From DATGFB01 sp032160545 (lineage in GTDB: Bacteria > Actinomycetota > Actinomycetes > Mycobacteriales > Jatrophihabitantaceae), in contig JAVHVN010000096.1 of the NCBI GenBank assembly GCA_032160545.1, positions 1 to 19,240 on the forward strand: a DNA stretch of 19,240 nt, given 5' to 3'. This document shows, piece by piece, positions 8,801 through 16,464 of this stretch. A program made the translations under genes and the position numbers. Numbering within the stretch: the first letter of the stretch is position 1; each line of letters begins with the position of its first letter. Under the pieces are notes generated by a model. That model saw only the letters and a program-made list of their open reading frames with translations. It was not told the DNA's origin and ran no database searches.

Positions 8801-9931
8801 CTACTTGCGGCGTTGTCGTTGCGGCCGTGCTCCGGGGCGCGGCGCCGGCATCGGCGAGCCGGTGCGCCGCGGCGGTGCGGCAGCGGTACCCGAGTTCGCA
8901 CGTGGGCTCGCGCCGGCCGTCGCGAGGGCCGCGTCGGCAGCGGCGGCTGCCCGGGCGACATCGCTGCTGCGCTTGGCCGCGACGCGCTTGCGCAGTTGTT
9001 TGTAGGCGGGTTCGCGCTCGGTGAGGTCTACGACGATCGGCGTGGCCAGGAACAGCGAGGAGTACGCGCCCGAGGCCAGCCCCACGAACAGGATCAGGGC
9101 GAGGTCCTTGAGGGTGCCCACGCCGAGCAGCCCGACCCCGACGAAGAGCAGGCCCGCCACCGGAAGCAGCGCGATCAAGGAGGTGTTGATCGAGCGCATC
9201 AGCGTCTGGTTGACCGCGAGGTTGGCCGCCTCGGAGTAGGTGGTGCGTGACCCGGCGAGGATGTCGCGCGTGTTCTCGGCCACCTTGTCGTACACGACGA
9301 CGGTGTCGTACAGCGAGAAACCGAGAATCGTCAGCAGGCCGACGACGGTCGAGGGCGTGACCTCGAACCCGACGAGGGCATAGACGCCGGCCGCGATCAC
9401 GAGGTCGTTCAACAGCGCGAGGATGCCACCGACCGCCATGCGCCACTGGAAGCGCAGCGAGATGTAGATCGAGACCGCGATCAGGAAGACGATCAGGCCC
9501 TGCAACGCCTTCACCGTGATGTCGTGGCCCCACGCCGAGCTGACGGACAGGACCGAGATCTTGGTCGCGTCGACGCTGACGTCCTTGGCGACCTCAGTGG
9601 TGACCTTCTGCTGCTCGGCCGGGGTCAGCGACGCGGTTCGCACCCGGATCTGCCGGGTGGACCCGGAGCCGACCACCTGAGCGGCCTCGGCCGAGGAGAC
9701 CCCGGCCCGCTGGAAGGCAGCGTTCACCTCGCTGGTGGAGACGGCCGTGTTCGCGACCGGGATCTGGAACTGCGCTCCGCCGGCGAACTCGATGCCGTAG
9801 TTGAAGCCCCTGATCGTGATGGCGAGCACGCAGATCAGCAGCAGGATCGCGGACCCGAGGTACCAGCGCTTGCGGTGGCCGATGAACTCGATCCGGTTCT
9901 CGCCCCGGTAGAGGCGGGTGATGGCTGACAT
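8801..9931 (-). CDS. secF: Protein-export membrane protein SecF
   Basis: Subunit of the SecDF complex, which uses the proton gradient to help SecYEG pull proteins across the membrane. 376 aa with six predicted helices: about 24-41, then 143-160, 167-187, 195-213, 250-270 and 276-298. The first periplasm-type domain carries FNYGIEFAGGAQFQ (43-56), the family's D/E-F-x-GG signature. Helix 4 ends in GFSLYDTVVVYDKVAENTRD (204-223), the conserved SecF motif with a membrane Asp (D209). After helix 6 come about 70 residues of Ala/Pro/Arg-rich cytoplasmic tail ending QRQRRK. The ATG overlaps the secD stop by one base (TGATG), indicating coupled translation and matched stoichiometry. Confidence 0.97.
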   Translation of the reverse strand: MSAITRLYRGENRIEFIGHRKRWYLGSAILLLICVLAITIRGFNYGIEFAGGAQFQIPVANTAVSTSEVNAAFQRAGVSSAEAAQVVGSGSTRQIRVRTASLTPAEQQKVTTEVAKDVSVDATKISVLSVSSAWGHDITVKALQGLIVFLIAVSIYISLRFQWRMAVGGILALLNDLVIAAGVYALVGFEVTPSTVVGLLTILGFSLYDTVVVYDKVAENTRDILAGSRTTYSEAANLAVNQTLMRSINTSLIALLPVAGLLFVGVGLLGVGTLKDLALILFVGLASGAYSSLFLATPIVVDLTEREPAYKQLRKRVAAKRSSDVARAAAAADAALATAGASPRANSGTAAAPPRRTGSPMPAPRPGARPQRQRRK

Positions 9932-12216
9932 CAGCTCTTGTCCCTCTCGGCGCGCAGCCTGGCCCGCCGGGCCGCCGCCCGCTCGGCAGCGGTTCCCGGC
10001 ACCGGCGTGACCGGGCGCGGCTCGTCGGCGACTTCGTCGACGGCCCGGTCAGCAGCGCTGCCCCCCTCGCCGATGTCGGCCGTGGAGGCCGCAGCCGGTG
10101 CGCCCGGCTCGGTTGGCTCGGTTGGCTCGGGCCGCTCCGGTGACCAGGGCGGCTCAGCGGTCGGCTCGGCGCCGGCCTGGACGTTGTCGGCACGGCCGTC
10201 GTCGTCCGGCTTGTCGAGGACGACGACTCCCCCGGCTCCGCCGGCGCCGCCACCGGCGCTTGGCGCCGGAGCGCCGGATCGGGGCGGCTCGGTACGGCCG
10301 CCGGCTCGTGACGCGGCCCGTTTGGCGCCGCGACGCCGCGGCGCCGGCTCGTCCGGCGGCGGGGCCGTGACGCCGCCCGCTGCGCGCACGGCGTCGAGTC
10401 CGGTGAAGCGAGCCGAGCCGAACGCCCTGCTGCGAGAGAGCAGGGACACCAGCGGGTGGGTGAAGAGGAACACGACGACCAGGTCGAGGATCGTGGACAG
10501 CCCCAGCGTGAACGCGAAGCCCTTCACGTCACCGGCGGCGAAGTAGTAGAGGATCGCCGCCGCGAGGAACGACACGGTGTCGGCGGACAGGATCGTGCGC
10601 CGGGCCCGCACCCACGCCCGCGGCACCGCCACGCGGGCCGAGCGGCCCTCATGGACCTCGTCCTTCATCCGTTCGAAGAACACGACGAAAGAGTCGGCGG
10701 TGATACCGACCGCGACGATGAAGCCGGCGATGCCGGCGAGGCTCAGCGTGAAGCCGATCTGGGTCCCGAGCATGACCAGGCTGCCGTAGGTGAGCACGCC
10801 AGAGACCAGCAGCGACGCGATCGTCACGAAGCCGAGGGCGCGGTAATAGATCAGCGAGTAGATGATGACCAGGCCGAGCCCCAGGCCGCCGGCGAGCAGG
10901 CCGGCCTTGAGCTGCGAGCTGCCCAGCGTGGCGGACACGTTCACCGCGTCCTCAGCCGTGAAGCTCAGCGGCAGGGCGCCGTACTTGAGCTCACTGGCCA
11001 GCTGCTTGGCCGAACTCGACGTGAAGCTGCCACTGATCTCGGTGGTCTGCCCGTTGATGGCCGAGAGGTTGGCGGGCGCGGAGATGACCTGACCGTCGAG
11101 GACGAATCCGACGTAGTCGGCACACGGCGTGGCCGACGCGCTGCACTGCAGCGCCGAGGGCACCGAGGCGGTCGTGCTGCCGAGGTTGTGCGCGCCGGTA
11201 TAGTTGGCCCACGCCGACTGCCCGCTGCCCTTGAGTTGCAACTGCACGGTCCACTGCGTCTGGCCGCCGCTGATGTTCGGAGCGGCCGCGTCCGCGCCGG
11301 CGATCTGCTGACCGGTGACGATGGACGGGCCGAGCAGGTAGGCGACCACCGCGCCGTAGGTCTTGCCGTCGTCACACGCGACGTACGACGGTGCGGTGTC
11401 CGGCTGGTTCGATGCCAGCGTGCAATCGATCTTCGACACGGCCTGCTGCAGCTGCGTCTGCTGGGTGGCCGTCAGCGTGCTGTAGGCGTGGCAGTTCGTG
11501 GCGTTCGCGGCGCACGTCTCCGCAGTGGGGATCGGGAACGTCAGCGACTTCAACGGGTTCGCCTCGCAGGGCGGCGGCGGTGCCGTGGTCGAGCTGGCCG
11601 ACGCCGTGCCGCTCGCCGGCGTCGTGGCGGTGCCGGTGGTCGGCGTCGTGCTGACGGTCGGCGTCGTGCTGGCGGCCGGCGCGGCCAGCTTGCGTGACGA
11701 CGCGTTGTTCGTCGTCGCCGTCGCCGAGCCTGACGCCGTCGGACTTGCCCCGGAGGACGGTGTCGGCGTTCCGCTAGACGAGGACGACGGGGTTCCGGCG
11801 GAGCCCGTGGAGCCGGACGTCGACGTGCACGACACCGGCTGCGGGGGCATGACGGCACCGCGCATCGAGAGCACGGCTGCCTTGCCGAGCGCCGCGACGT
11901 TGGTGTTGCTGCTCTTCGGGATGTCGATGATGATCTGGTTGCCGCCCTGCACGACCACCGTCGCCTGGGTGACGCCTGAGCCGTTGACCCGGTTCTCCAT
12001 GATCTGCTTGGCTTGGTTCATCGACGACTTCGAGGGCGTCTTGCCCTCAGGTGTCTTGGCGGTGAAGGTCACCTCGGTGCCGCCGACCAGATCGATCCCG
12101 AGCTTGGGCGAGTGCCGCTGGCCGGGCCAGAACACGATCGTGTACAGAACGGCCAGGATGGCGAGCAACGCCAGGAAATAGCGCCCCACGCGCAGCGTGC
12201 CGACGGGTGGTGCCAC
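9931..12216 (-). CDS. secD: Protein-export membrane protein SecD with enlarged ectodomain
   Basis: Partner of SecF in proton-driven protein export; 761 aa, longer than the roughly 570-620 usual for the family. One N-terminal helix (about 12-30) is followed by a large outer domain (31-430) and five helices (about 435-456, 460-482, 487-508, 545-562, 567-592). Motifs: LGIDLVGGTEVTF (39-51), FVLDGQVISAPAN (371-383), and GFIVAVGITADSFVVFFERM (498-517) holding the membrane Asp of the proton path. Two extras explain the length: a Ser/Thr/Pro/Ala low-complexity insert (131-212) in the outer domain, and a Pro/Glu/Ala-rich cytoplasmic tail (about 600-761). The outer domain has eight Cys residues. GTG start, with GAGGAG 10 bases upstream. 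A 143-base gap separates it from yajC. Confidence 0.97.
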   Translation of the reverse strand: MAPPVGTLRVGRYFLALLAILAVLYTIVFWPGQRHSPKLGIDLVGGTEVTFTAKTPEGKTPSKSSMNQAKQIMENRVNGSGVTQATVVVQGGNQIIIDIPKSSNTNVAALGKAAVLSMRGAVMPPQPVSCTSTSGSTGSAGTPSSSSSGTPTPSSGASPTASGSATATTNNASSRKLAAPAASTTPTVSTTPTTGTATTPASGTASASSTTAPPPPCEANPLKSLTFPIPTAETCAANATNCHAYSTLTATQQTQLQQAVSKIDCTLASNQPDTAPSYVACDDGKTYGAVVAYLLGPSIVTGQQIAGADAAAPNISGGQTQWTVQLQLKGSGQSAWANYTGAHNLGSTTASVPSALQCSASATPCADYVGFVLDGQVISAPANLSAINGQTTEISGSFTSSSAKQLASELKYGALPLSFTAEDAVNVSATLGSSQLKAGLLAGGLGLGLVIIYSLIYYRALGFVTIASLLVSGVLTYGSLVMLGTQIGFTLSLAGIAGFIVAVGITADSFVVFFERMKDEVHEGRSARVAVPRAWVRARRTILSADTVSFLAAAILYYFAAGDVKGFAFTLGLSTILDLVVVFLFTHPLVSLLSRSRAFGSARFTGLDAVRAAGGVTAPPPDEPAPRRRGAKRAASRAGGRTEPPRSGAPAPSAGGGAGGAGGVVVLDKPDDDGRADNVQAGAEPTAEPPWSPERPEPTEPTEPGAPAAASTADIGEGGSAADRAVDEVADEPRPVTPVPGTAAERAAARRARLRAERDKS

Positions 12217-12359
12217 GGGGATGTGTCTCCTCGGTTCAGGTTCCGGCCCACGGGCGAGGCAGGGGCCGGGTCAGGCGCCGCCTTCTGCGTCGGCGCCGCG
12301 TTCGGTGGACAGTATGACCGACGCCACTGAGGAGCCGCCTAACGGTCTCACGGGCTTCG
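12217..12359. other. yajC-secD intergenic gap
   Basis: 143 bases with the secD ribosome site (GAGGAG on the minus strand, 12227-12232). A TACTGT hexamer on the minus strand (12309-12314) could be a -10, but no -35 supports it. Two GGCGCC palindromes (12275-12280 and 12292-12297) could pair weakly. I see no gene and no clear terminator. Confidence 0.4.
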
Positions 12360-12689
12360 CTACCCCCGGTCGTCCGGAGGTCGCCGGTCTCCTTCGGTAC
12401 CGCCGTCGATCCCCCGGCGGTACTGCTCGGGTAGGGACTCGGGCGCACGCAGCGCCGCGAGCGCCCACCTGACCTCGACTCCCGGCGCGATCGCGAGCTG
12501 CACGGTCCCGTCCTCGTTGCGGCCGACGATTGTGCCGTAGAGCCCCGAGGTGGTCATGACGTCGTCCCCGAAACCCAGCCGGCTGATGCGGACCATCTCC
12601 TGCGCTGCCTGCGCCCGCCGCCGGCGTTGACCGGCGAACATCAGCAGGAAGAGCACGACGAGTACAGCGAGGTAGATCAGCCAGGCCAT
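12360..12689 (-). CDS. yajC: Preprotein translocase accessory subunit YajC
   Basis: Small membrane protein that associates with SecDF and SecYEG; 109 aa. One N-terminal helix (about 2-19, LIYLAVLVVLFLLMF) is followed by a basic QRRRRAQAAQEM turn. The conserved core is LGFGDDVMTTSGLYGTIVGR (38-57), and the rest is a short soluble domain with a hydrophilic C-terminus. Position directly upstream of secD-secF is the standard arrangement. The ATG at 12689 places the helix at the very start, as usual; another ATG ten bases upstream is out of frame. The gap to the ruvB stop is 42 bases. Confidence 0.95.
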   Translation of the reverse strand: MAWLIYLAVLVVLFLLMFAGQRRRRAQAAQEMVRISRLGFGDDVMTTSGLYGTIVGRNEDGTVQLAIAPGVEVRWALAALRAPESLPEQYRRGIDGGTEGDRRPPDDRG

Positions 12690-12731
12690 TGCGGGGCATC
12701 CAGACGAGAGCGGAGCGGGTCGACTTTCAGT

Positions 12732-13766
12732 CTAGGCATCGAACAGGGTGGGGCCGCTGATTCCCGGGACCGGCAGTCCCAGATGTGCCCATGCCGCCGG
12801 GGTCGCGACCCGGCCGCGGGGGGTGCGGGCGAGCAGCCCGGCCCGCACGAGAAAGGGCTCGGCAACCTCCTCGACGGTCTCGACCTCCTCGCCGACGGCC
12901 ACCGCGAGCGTCCCGACCCCGACCGGACCGCCGCCGAACCGCCGGACGAGCGCGTCCAGCACCGCCCGGTCGAGGCGGTCCAGACCGAGCTGGTCGACGT
13001 CGTACACGGCCAGGGCTGCGTGGGCGACGTCCCGCGTGACGATCCCGTCGGCGCGCACCTCGGCGTAGTCGCGCACCCGTCGCAGCAGCCGGTTGGCGAT
13101 ACGCGGGGTCCCCCGCGAGCGGCTCGCGATCTCGACGGCGCCGTCGCGCCGCAGGTCGACGCGGAGCAGTTCGGCCGAACGGGTCAGCACCTGCTCCAGC
13201 TCGGCCGGGTCGTAGAAGTCCATGTGCCCGGTGAAGCCGAACCGGTCCCGCAGTGGCCCGGTCAGCAGCCCCGCACGCGTCGTGGCGCCCACCAGGGTGA
13301 ACGGCGCGAGACCGAGCGGTATGGCGGTCGCCCCCGGGCCCTTGCCGACGATGACGTCGACCCGGAAGTCCTCCATCGCCATGTACAGCAGCTCCTCGGC
13401 CGGCCGCGCGATGCGGTGGATCTCGTCGATGAACAGCACCTCGCCCTCGGTCAGGCTGGTGAGCAGCGCCGCGAGGTCGCCGGCGCGCTCGATCGCCGGG
13501 CCGGAGGTGACCCGGACGGGCGCTCCCAGCTCGGCGGCGATGATCATGGCGAGGCTCGTCTTGCCGAGACCTGGTGGCCCGGAGAGCAGGACGTGGTCGG
13601 GCGGCCGGGAGCGACGCAGCGCGCTCTCGAGGACGAGTTGCAGCTGCTCGCGCACCTTGGGCTGGCCGACGAAGTCACTCAGTCGCCTGGGCCGCAGGCT
13701 GGCCTCGACGTCGCGCTCGTCGAAAGCAGGCAGTGGCGAGGCGACGTCGTCCTCGCTCGCCGTCAC
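12732..13766 (-). CDS. ruvB: Holliday junction branch-migration ATPase RuvB
   Basis: Hexameric AAA+ motor that drives branch migration with RuvA during recombinational repair; 344 aa, typical length. Visible: LRPRRLSDFVGQPKVREQL (24-42) entry motif, Walker A GPPGLGKT (63-70), Walker B LFIDEIHR (111-118), sensor 1 GATTRAG (160-166), arginine-finger region PLRDRFG (171-177), sensor 2 GTPRIANRLLRRVRD (219-233), and a C-terminal winged-helix DNA-binding domain (about 260-335). The GTG start overlaps the ruvA stop as GTGA, so the two are translationally coupled. It should respond to DNA damage through the LexA box ahead of ruvC. Confidence 0.97.
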   Translation of the reverse strand: MTASEDDVASPLPAFDERDVEASLRPRRLSDFVGQPKVREQLQLVLESALRRSRPPDHVLLSGPPGLGKTSLAMIIAAELGAPVRVTSGPAIERAGDLAALLTSLTEGEVLFIDEIHRIARPAEELLYMAMEDFRVDVIVGKGPGATAIPLGLAPFTLVGATTRAGLLTGPLRDRFGFTGHMDFYDPAELEQVLTRSAELLRVDLRRDGAVEIASRSRGTPRIANRLLRRVRDYAEVRADGIVTRDVAHAALAVYDVDQLGLDRLDRAVLDALVRRFGGGPVGVGTLAVAVGEEVETVEEVAEPFLVRAGLLARTPRGRVATPAAWAHLGLPVPGISGPTLFDA

Positions 13767-14389
13767 CGCGCGCGCCCGAGCAGTTGGATGCTGCGGCGCA
13801 GCAGCGCAGGCACGTCAGGACCGGCATCGGGGCCGTCGCCGTCAGGCATGTCGGCAGCCACGACATCGATCGCCTCGGCGGCCTCCCTGCCGGTGAATCC
13901 GAGCCCGGCGAGTGCATGCAGGAGCTGGTCGCGCCACGGCGCGACGGCGGTGAGGCCTGCGGCGTCGGCCCCGGACCGGCCTCCGTCGACGGCGCCGATG
14001 CGATCGCGCAGCTCGATCACGATGCGCTCGGCACCCTTGCGCCCGATGCCGGGCACCGCGGTGAGCGAGGCGTAGTCGCTGGTGGAGATGGCGCGGCGCA
14101 GCTCACGCGGCGGGTGCACGGCGAGCATCGTCTGCGCCAGCTTGGGCCCGACGCCGTTGGCAGTCTGCAACAGCTCGAACAGCGAGCGCTCGTCGTCGTC
14201 GGCGAAGCCGTAAAGGGTCAGTGAGTCCTCGCGGACGACCAGGCTGGTCGACAGCCGGGCGGGCTCCCCCACCCGCAGCCGGGCGAGCGTCCCGGGCGAG
14301 CACGACAGCGCCAGGCCAACGCCGCCCACCTCGACGACGGCCCCGTCAGGGCCGAGGGCGGCCACCGTGCCGCGCACGCTCGCGATCAC
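13763..14389 (-). CDS. ruvA: Holliday junction DNA-binding protein RuvA
   Basis: Tetramer that holds the four-way junction for RuvB; 208 aa. Domain I is an OB-like barrel beginning IASVRGTV and including VVREDSLTLYGFADDDE (51-67). Domain II has two helix-hairpin-helix motifs, GVGPKLAQ (79-86) and GIGRKGAERI (114-123). Domain III (about 150-208, LLHALAGLGFTGREAAEAID) contacts RuvB. I chose the GTG at 14389 because the protein then starts V/MIASVRG as in homologues. The frame runs open further upstream, but that sequence lies across the next gene. GTGA overlaps occur at both ends: with the TPR-like gene before it and ruvB after it. Confidence 0.96.
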   Translation of the reverse strand: MIASVRGTVAALGPDGAVVEVGGVGLALSCSPGTLARLRVGEPARLSTSLVVREDSLTLYGFADDDERSLFELLQTANGVGPKLAQTMLAVHPPRELRRAISTSDYASLTAVPGIGRKGAERIVIELRDRIGAVDGGRSGADAAGLTAVAPWRDQLLHALAGLGFTGREAAEAIDVVAADMPDGDGPDAGPDVPALLRRSIQLLGRAR

Positions 14390-14943
14390 GGCGCACCCGA
14401 CAGGTGCTGCTCGGCCGCAGCGAGGGCGATGCGCGACGCCTCGATCTGCTCGTCGGGCAGCTCGAACTCCTCGCGCAGGGCCAGCGCGCGGACGAAGTGG
14501 TCGCGCGCGCCCGTCCAATCGTGCTGGTCGTAGGCGTTCAGCCCGGCGTGATGGTAGGTGAACGCCTCGATCACCGGGCCGAACTGGGTCGCCGCGTGGG
14601 TCAACTCGGTGAAGGCGAGGTTCGACCGGGCGAAGTCGCCGCGCCACTGCTGCACGTGCGCCAGCCGCAGCCGCGCGAGGTGCTGCTGCGGCGGCGTCCC
14701 GGCGATCTCGGCGCGGTCGACCGCCAGTTGCGCCTCGTGCACCGCGTCGTCCAGGTGCCCGGAGGCCCGCAGCAACACCACCAGCTCGCCGCGCGCCAGC
14801 AACTCGCCGATCTCGTCGGGCGCGACCCGGATGCGGGTGCGCAATTGCTCGATGCGCGCGTCGACGGCAGCCGGGTCGGGGTACTCGTCGCGCAGGGTGT
14901 TCGGGTCGTACTGCGGTTGCAGTTCGTCCTCGTGCTCGGTCAT
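14386..14943 (-). CDS. TPR-like protein of unknown function within the ruv operon
   Basis: 185 aa, soluble, no signal peptide or membrane segment. The N-terminus is acidic (EHEDELQPQYDPNTLRDEYP). The rest is helical, with about three TPR-like helix pairs near 44-78 (LLRASGHLDDAVHEAQLAV), 86-118 (LAHVQQWRGDFARSNLAF) and 124-158 (AYDQHDWTGARDHFVRALAL); the small-residue and Ala spacing fits TPR but repeats are degenerate. TPRs usually mediate protein contacts; no catalytic motif is visible and I assign no function. It starts with ATGA overlapping the ruvC stop and ends in GTGA overlapping the ruvA start, so it is made in step with RuvC and RuvA. M. tuberculosis has ruvC next to ruvA without such a gene, as I recall. 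A resolvasome accessory role is only a hypothesis. Confidence 0.88.
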   Translation of the reverse strand: MTEHEDELQPQYDPNTLRDEYPDPAAVDARIEQLRTRIRVAPDEIGELLARGELVVLLRASGHLDDAVHEAQLAVDRAEIAGTPPQQHLARLRLAHVQQWRGDFARSNLAFTELTHAATQFGPVIEAFTYHHAGLNAYDQHDWTGARDHFVRALALREEFELPDEQIEASRIALAAAEQHLSGAP

Positions 14944-15521
14944 GGACCAATAATCCTCGTCAGCCGGGGCGGCGAGGACTGCGAGGTCACCGAGGGGGCA
15001 GCGGGGGCAGCGAGGGCGCCCGCCAGCGCGGTGGCGATCCTGGCCTGGGCCGCACCGCGCCAGACATGGCAGATGGCCAGCGCGAGCGCATCCGCGGCAT
15101 CCGCGGGCCGCGGGGTTTCGGTCAAGCGCAACAGCCGGGTCACCATCGCCGCGACCTGTGCCTTGTCGGCCCGCCCCGATCCGGTGACCGCGGCCTTCAC
15201 CTCGCTCGGAGTGTGCAGCACGACGGGCAGCCCGGCCCGGGTCGCCGCAACGATGGCGAGCCCCGCGACCTGCGCGGTACCCATCACCGTGCGCACGTTG
15301 TGCTGGCTGAAGACCCGCTCGACCGCCACGACGTCCGGGGCGTGTCGCTCGATGGCGGCGCCGATGGCGTCGGCGAGGGCGACCAGCCGGTCGCCGACCG
15401 GCGCGTCGGCGGCCGTGCGCACGACCTCGACGTGTACCAGGCGCAGCGGCGAACCGGGTGCACCGTCGACGACCCCGACGCCGCACCTGGTCATGCCTGG
15501 GTCGACCCCCAGCACACGCAC
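14940..15521 (-). CDS. ruvC: Holliday junction resolvase RuvC
   Basis: Dimeric RNase H-fold endonuclease that cuts Holliday junctions; 193 aa. The four catalytic acids are all present: D7 in LGVDPGMTRCG, E68 in VVAVERVF, and D141 and D144 in DAADALALAICH. Also typical are FSQHNVRTVMGTAQVAG (71-87) and the VKAAVTGSGRADKAQV stretch (108-123). The GTG at 15521 was chosen because it puts the catalytic Asp at position 7 as in the family and has GAGG about five bases upstream. An ATG at 15584 would lie upstream of the LexA site and add 21 unconserved residues. The Ala/Ser/Pro-rich C-terminus (about 165-193) overlaps the next gene by ATGA. First gene of the ruv cluster and directly downstream of an SOS box. 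Confidence 0.96.
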   Translation of the reverse strand: MRVLGVDPGMTRCGVGVVDGAPGSPLRLVHVEVVRTAADAPVGDRLVALADAIGAAIERHAPDVVAVERVFSQHNVRTVMGTAQVAGLAIVAATRAGLPVVLHTPSEVKAAVTGSGRADKAQVAAMVTRLLRLTETPRPADAADALALAICHVWRGAAQARIATALAGALAAPAAPSVTSQSSPPRLTRIIGP

Positions 15522-15541
15522 CCGCGCCTCGCCCCCTTGCC

Positions 15542-15557
15542 TCGAACGGTCGTTCGA
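15542..15557 (-). promoter_or_regulatory. LexA-binding SOS box upstream of ruvC
   Basis: TCGAACGGTCGTTCGA is a perfect match to the actinobacterial SOS box TCGAAC-N4-GTTCGA, with fully symmetric arms. It starts 20 bases upstream of the ruvC GTG, immediately downstream of a -10-like hexamer. That is the right place for LexA to block transcription until DNA damage. Mycobacterial ruvC is a known LexA target. Confidence 0.93.
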
Positions 15558-15558
15558 A

Positions 15559-15564
15559 AGCCTA
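15559..15564 (-). promoter_or_regulatory. Probable -10 element of the ruvC promoter
   Basis: TAGGCT on the minus strand fits TANNNT and abuts the LexA box with one base between. Transcription would start near 15552, inside the operator. No good -35 is visible, which is common for LexA-controlled actinobacterial promoters. Confidence 0.55.
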
Positions 15565-15600
15565 CGGCGGCGCACGGAGGCCACACGGGCACGACACGCA

Positions 15601-15628
15601 TCGACGCGAGTCCCGCGTCCCGTACCGT
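15601..15628 (+). promoter_or_regulatory. Possible promoter for the protease-esterase pair
   Basis: TACCGT at 15623-15628 fits a TANNNT -10, with TCGACG at 15601-15606 as a weak -35 at 16-bp spacing. A start near 15635 gives a leader of roughly 33 nt to the GTG at 15668. It is divergent from the ruvC promoter and about 45 bases from the LexA box. Confidence 0.3.
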
Positions 15629-15667
15629 CGGCGCGGTGATCAGACAGCGCCCCGGGGCACAGCGCCC

Positions 15668-16462
15668 GTGATCTTCGACCTGTCCAAGCGCCGACGAGCC
15701 GTGCGGCCGAGCCCGATCTTCCTCGGCTTCGTCGCCCTCGCGGTGCTCGGTGGCATCGGCGCGTGGCGCGACGACACCCAGGGCTCGCGCGCGGGTGACT
15801 TCGCGGTCTTCGTCATGGTGGTCGGCGCCTGGGTCGTGTCGCTCAGCCTGCACGAGTTCGCGCACGCCTACCTTGCGTACCGCGCCGGCGATCGCAGCGT
15901 CGAGGCGGCGGGCTACCTGACGCTCAACCCGCTGAAGTACGCCCACCCGCTGCTGTCGATCGTCCTGCCCCTGCTGTTCATCGTCGCCGGCGGCATCGGC
16001 CTGCCCGGCGGCGCGGTCTACCTGCACCCGCACACGTTCCGCAGCCGCGCCATGCGCAGCGCCGCGGCCGCGGCCGGGCCGCTGACGAACGTCGCGTTCG
16101 CCGTCGTCACGCTCGCCGTCGTCAACGCCCAGCTCGACGGCACCACGCACGTGCGGTTCTGGACCGGGCTGGCGTTCCTGGGCTTCCTGCAGGTCACGGC
16201 GGCGGTCCTGAACCTGCTGCCGGTGCCAGGGCTCGACGGCTGGGCGATCATCGAGCCCTACCTCGACCCCGAGACGGTGCGCGGCGCCGAGAAGATCAAG
16301 CCCTGGGGGATGCTCGGCATCATCGTGCTGCTGCAGGTGAGCCAGATCAACCAGTGGTTCTTCGACCTGGTCTATCGCATCTTCGGCGTGTCGGGCGTCC
16401 CGCAGCTGGCCGCCGAGTACGGCCGCCAGTTCTTCCGGTTCTGGCAGAAGCAACCCTTCTGA
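15668..16462 (+). CDS. Site-2-protease family (M50) membrane zinc metalloprotease
   Basis: 264 aa intramembrane protease. The zinc motif HEFAH is at 62-66 within helix VVSLSLHEFAHAYLAY. The second motif, LNLLPVPGLDGW (181-192), provides the third ligand, D190. Several hydrophobic helices are visible: about 16-31, 46-62, 95-112, 134-152, 167-184 and 213-228. This is the short, PDZ-less M50 type; such enzymes cleave transmembrane substrates such as anti-sigma factors, but no substrate is suggested by this window. The GTG at 15668 begins VIFDLSKRRR just before the first helix. The frame is open further upstream, but that lies in the ruvC promoter region. No strong ribosome site is seen. Its TGA is two bases before the esterase ATG, so the two are one operon. 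Confidence 0.9.
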   Translation: MIFDLSKRRRAVRPSPIFLGFVALAVLGGIGAWRDDTQGSRAGDFAVFVMVVGAWVVSLSLHEFAHAYLAYRAGDRSVEAAGYLTLNPLKYAHPLLSIVLPLLFIVAGGIGLPGGAVYLHPHTFRSRAMRSAAAAAGPLTNVAFAVVTLAVVNAQLDGTTHVRFWTGLAFLGFLQVTAAVLNLLPVPGLDGWAIIEPYLDPETVRGAEKIKPWGMLGIIVLLQVSQINQWFFDLVYRIFGVSGVPQLAAEYGRQFFRFWQKQPF

Positions 16463-16464
16463 CG

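Noticed and set aside
10456..11697. Plus-strand frame opposite secD
   Set aside because: Arg/Gly/His-rich low-complexity translation without any domain; fully antisense to secD.
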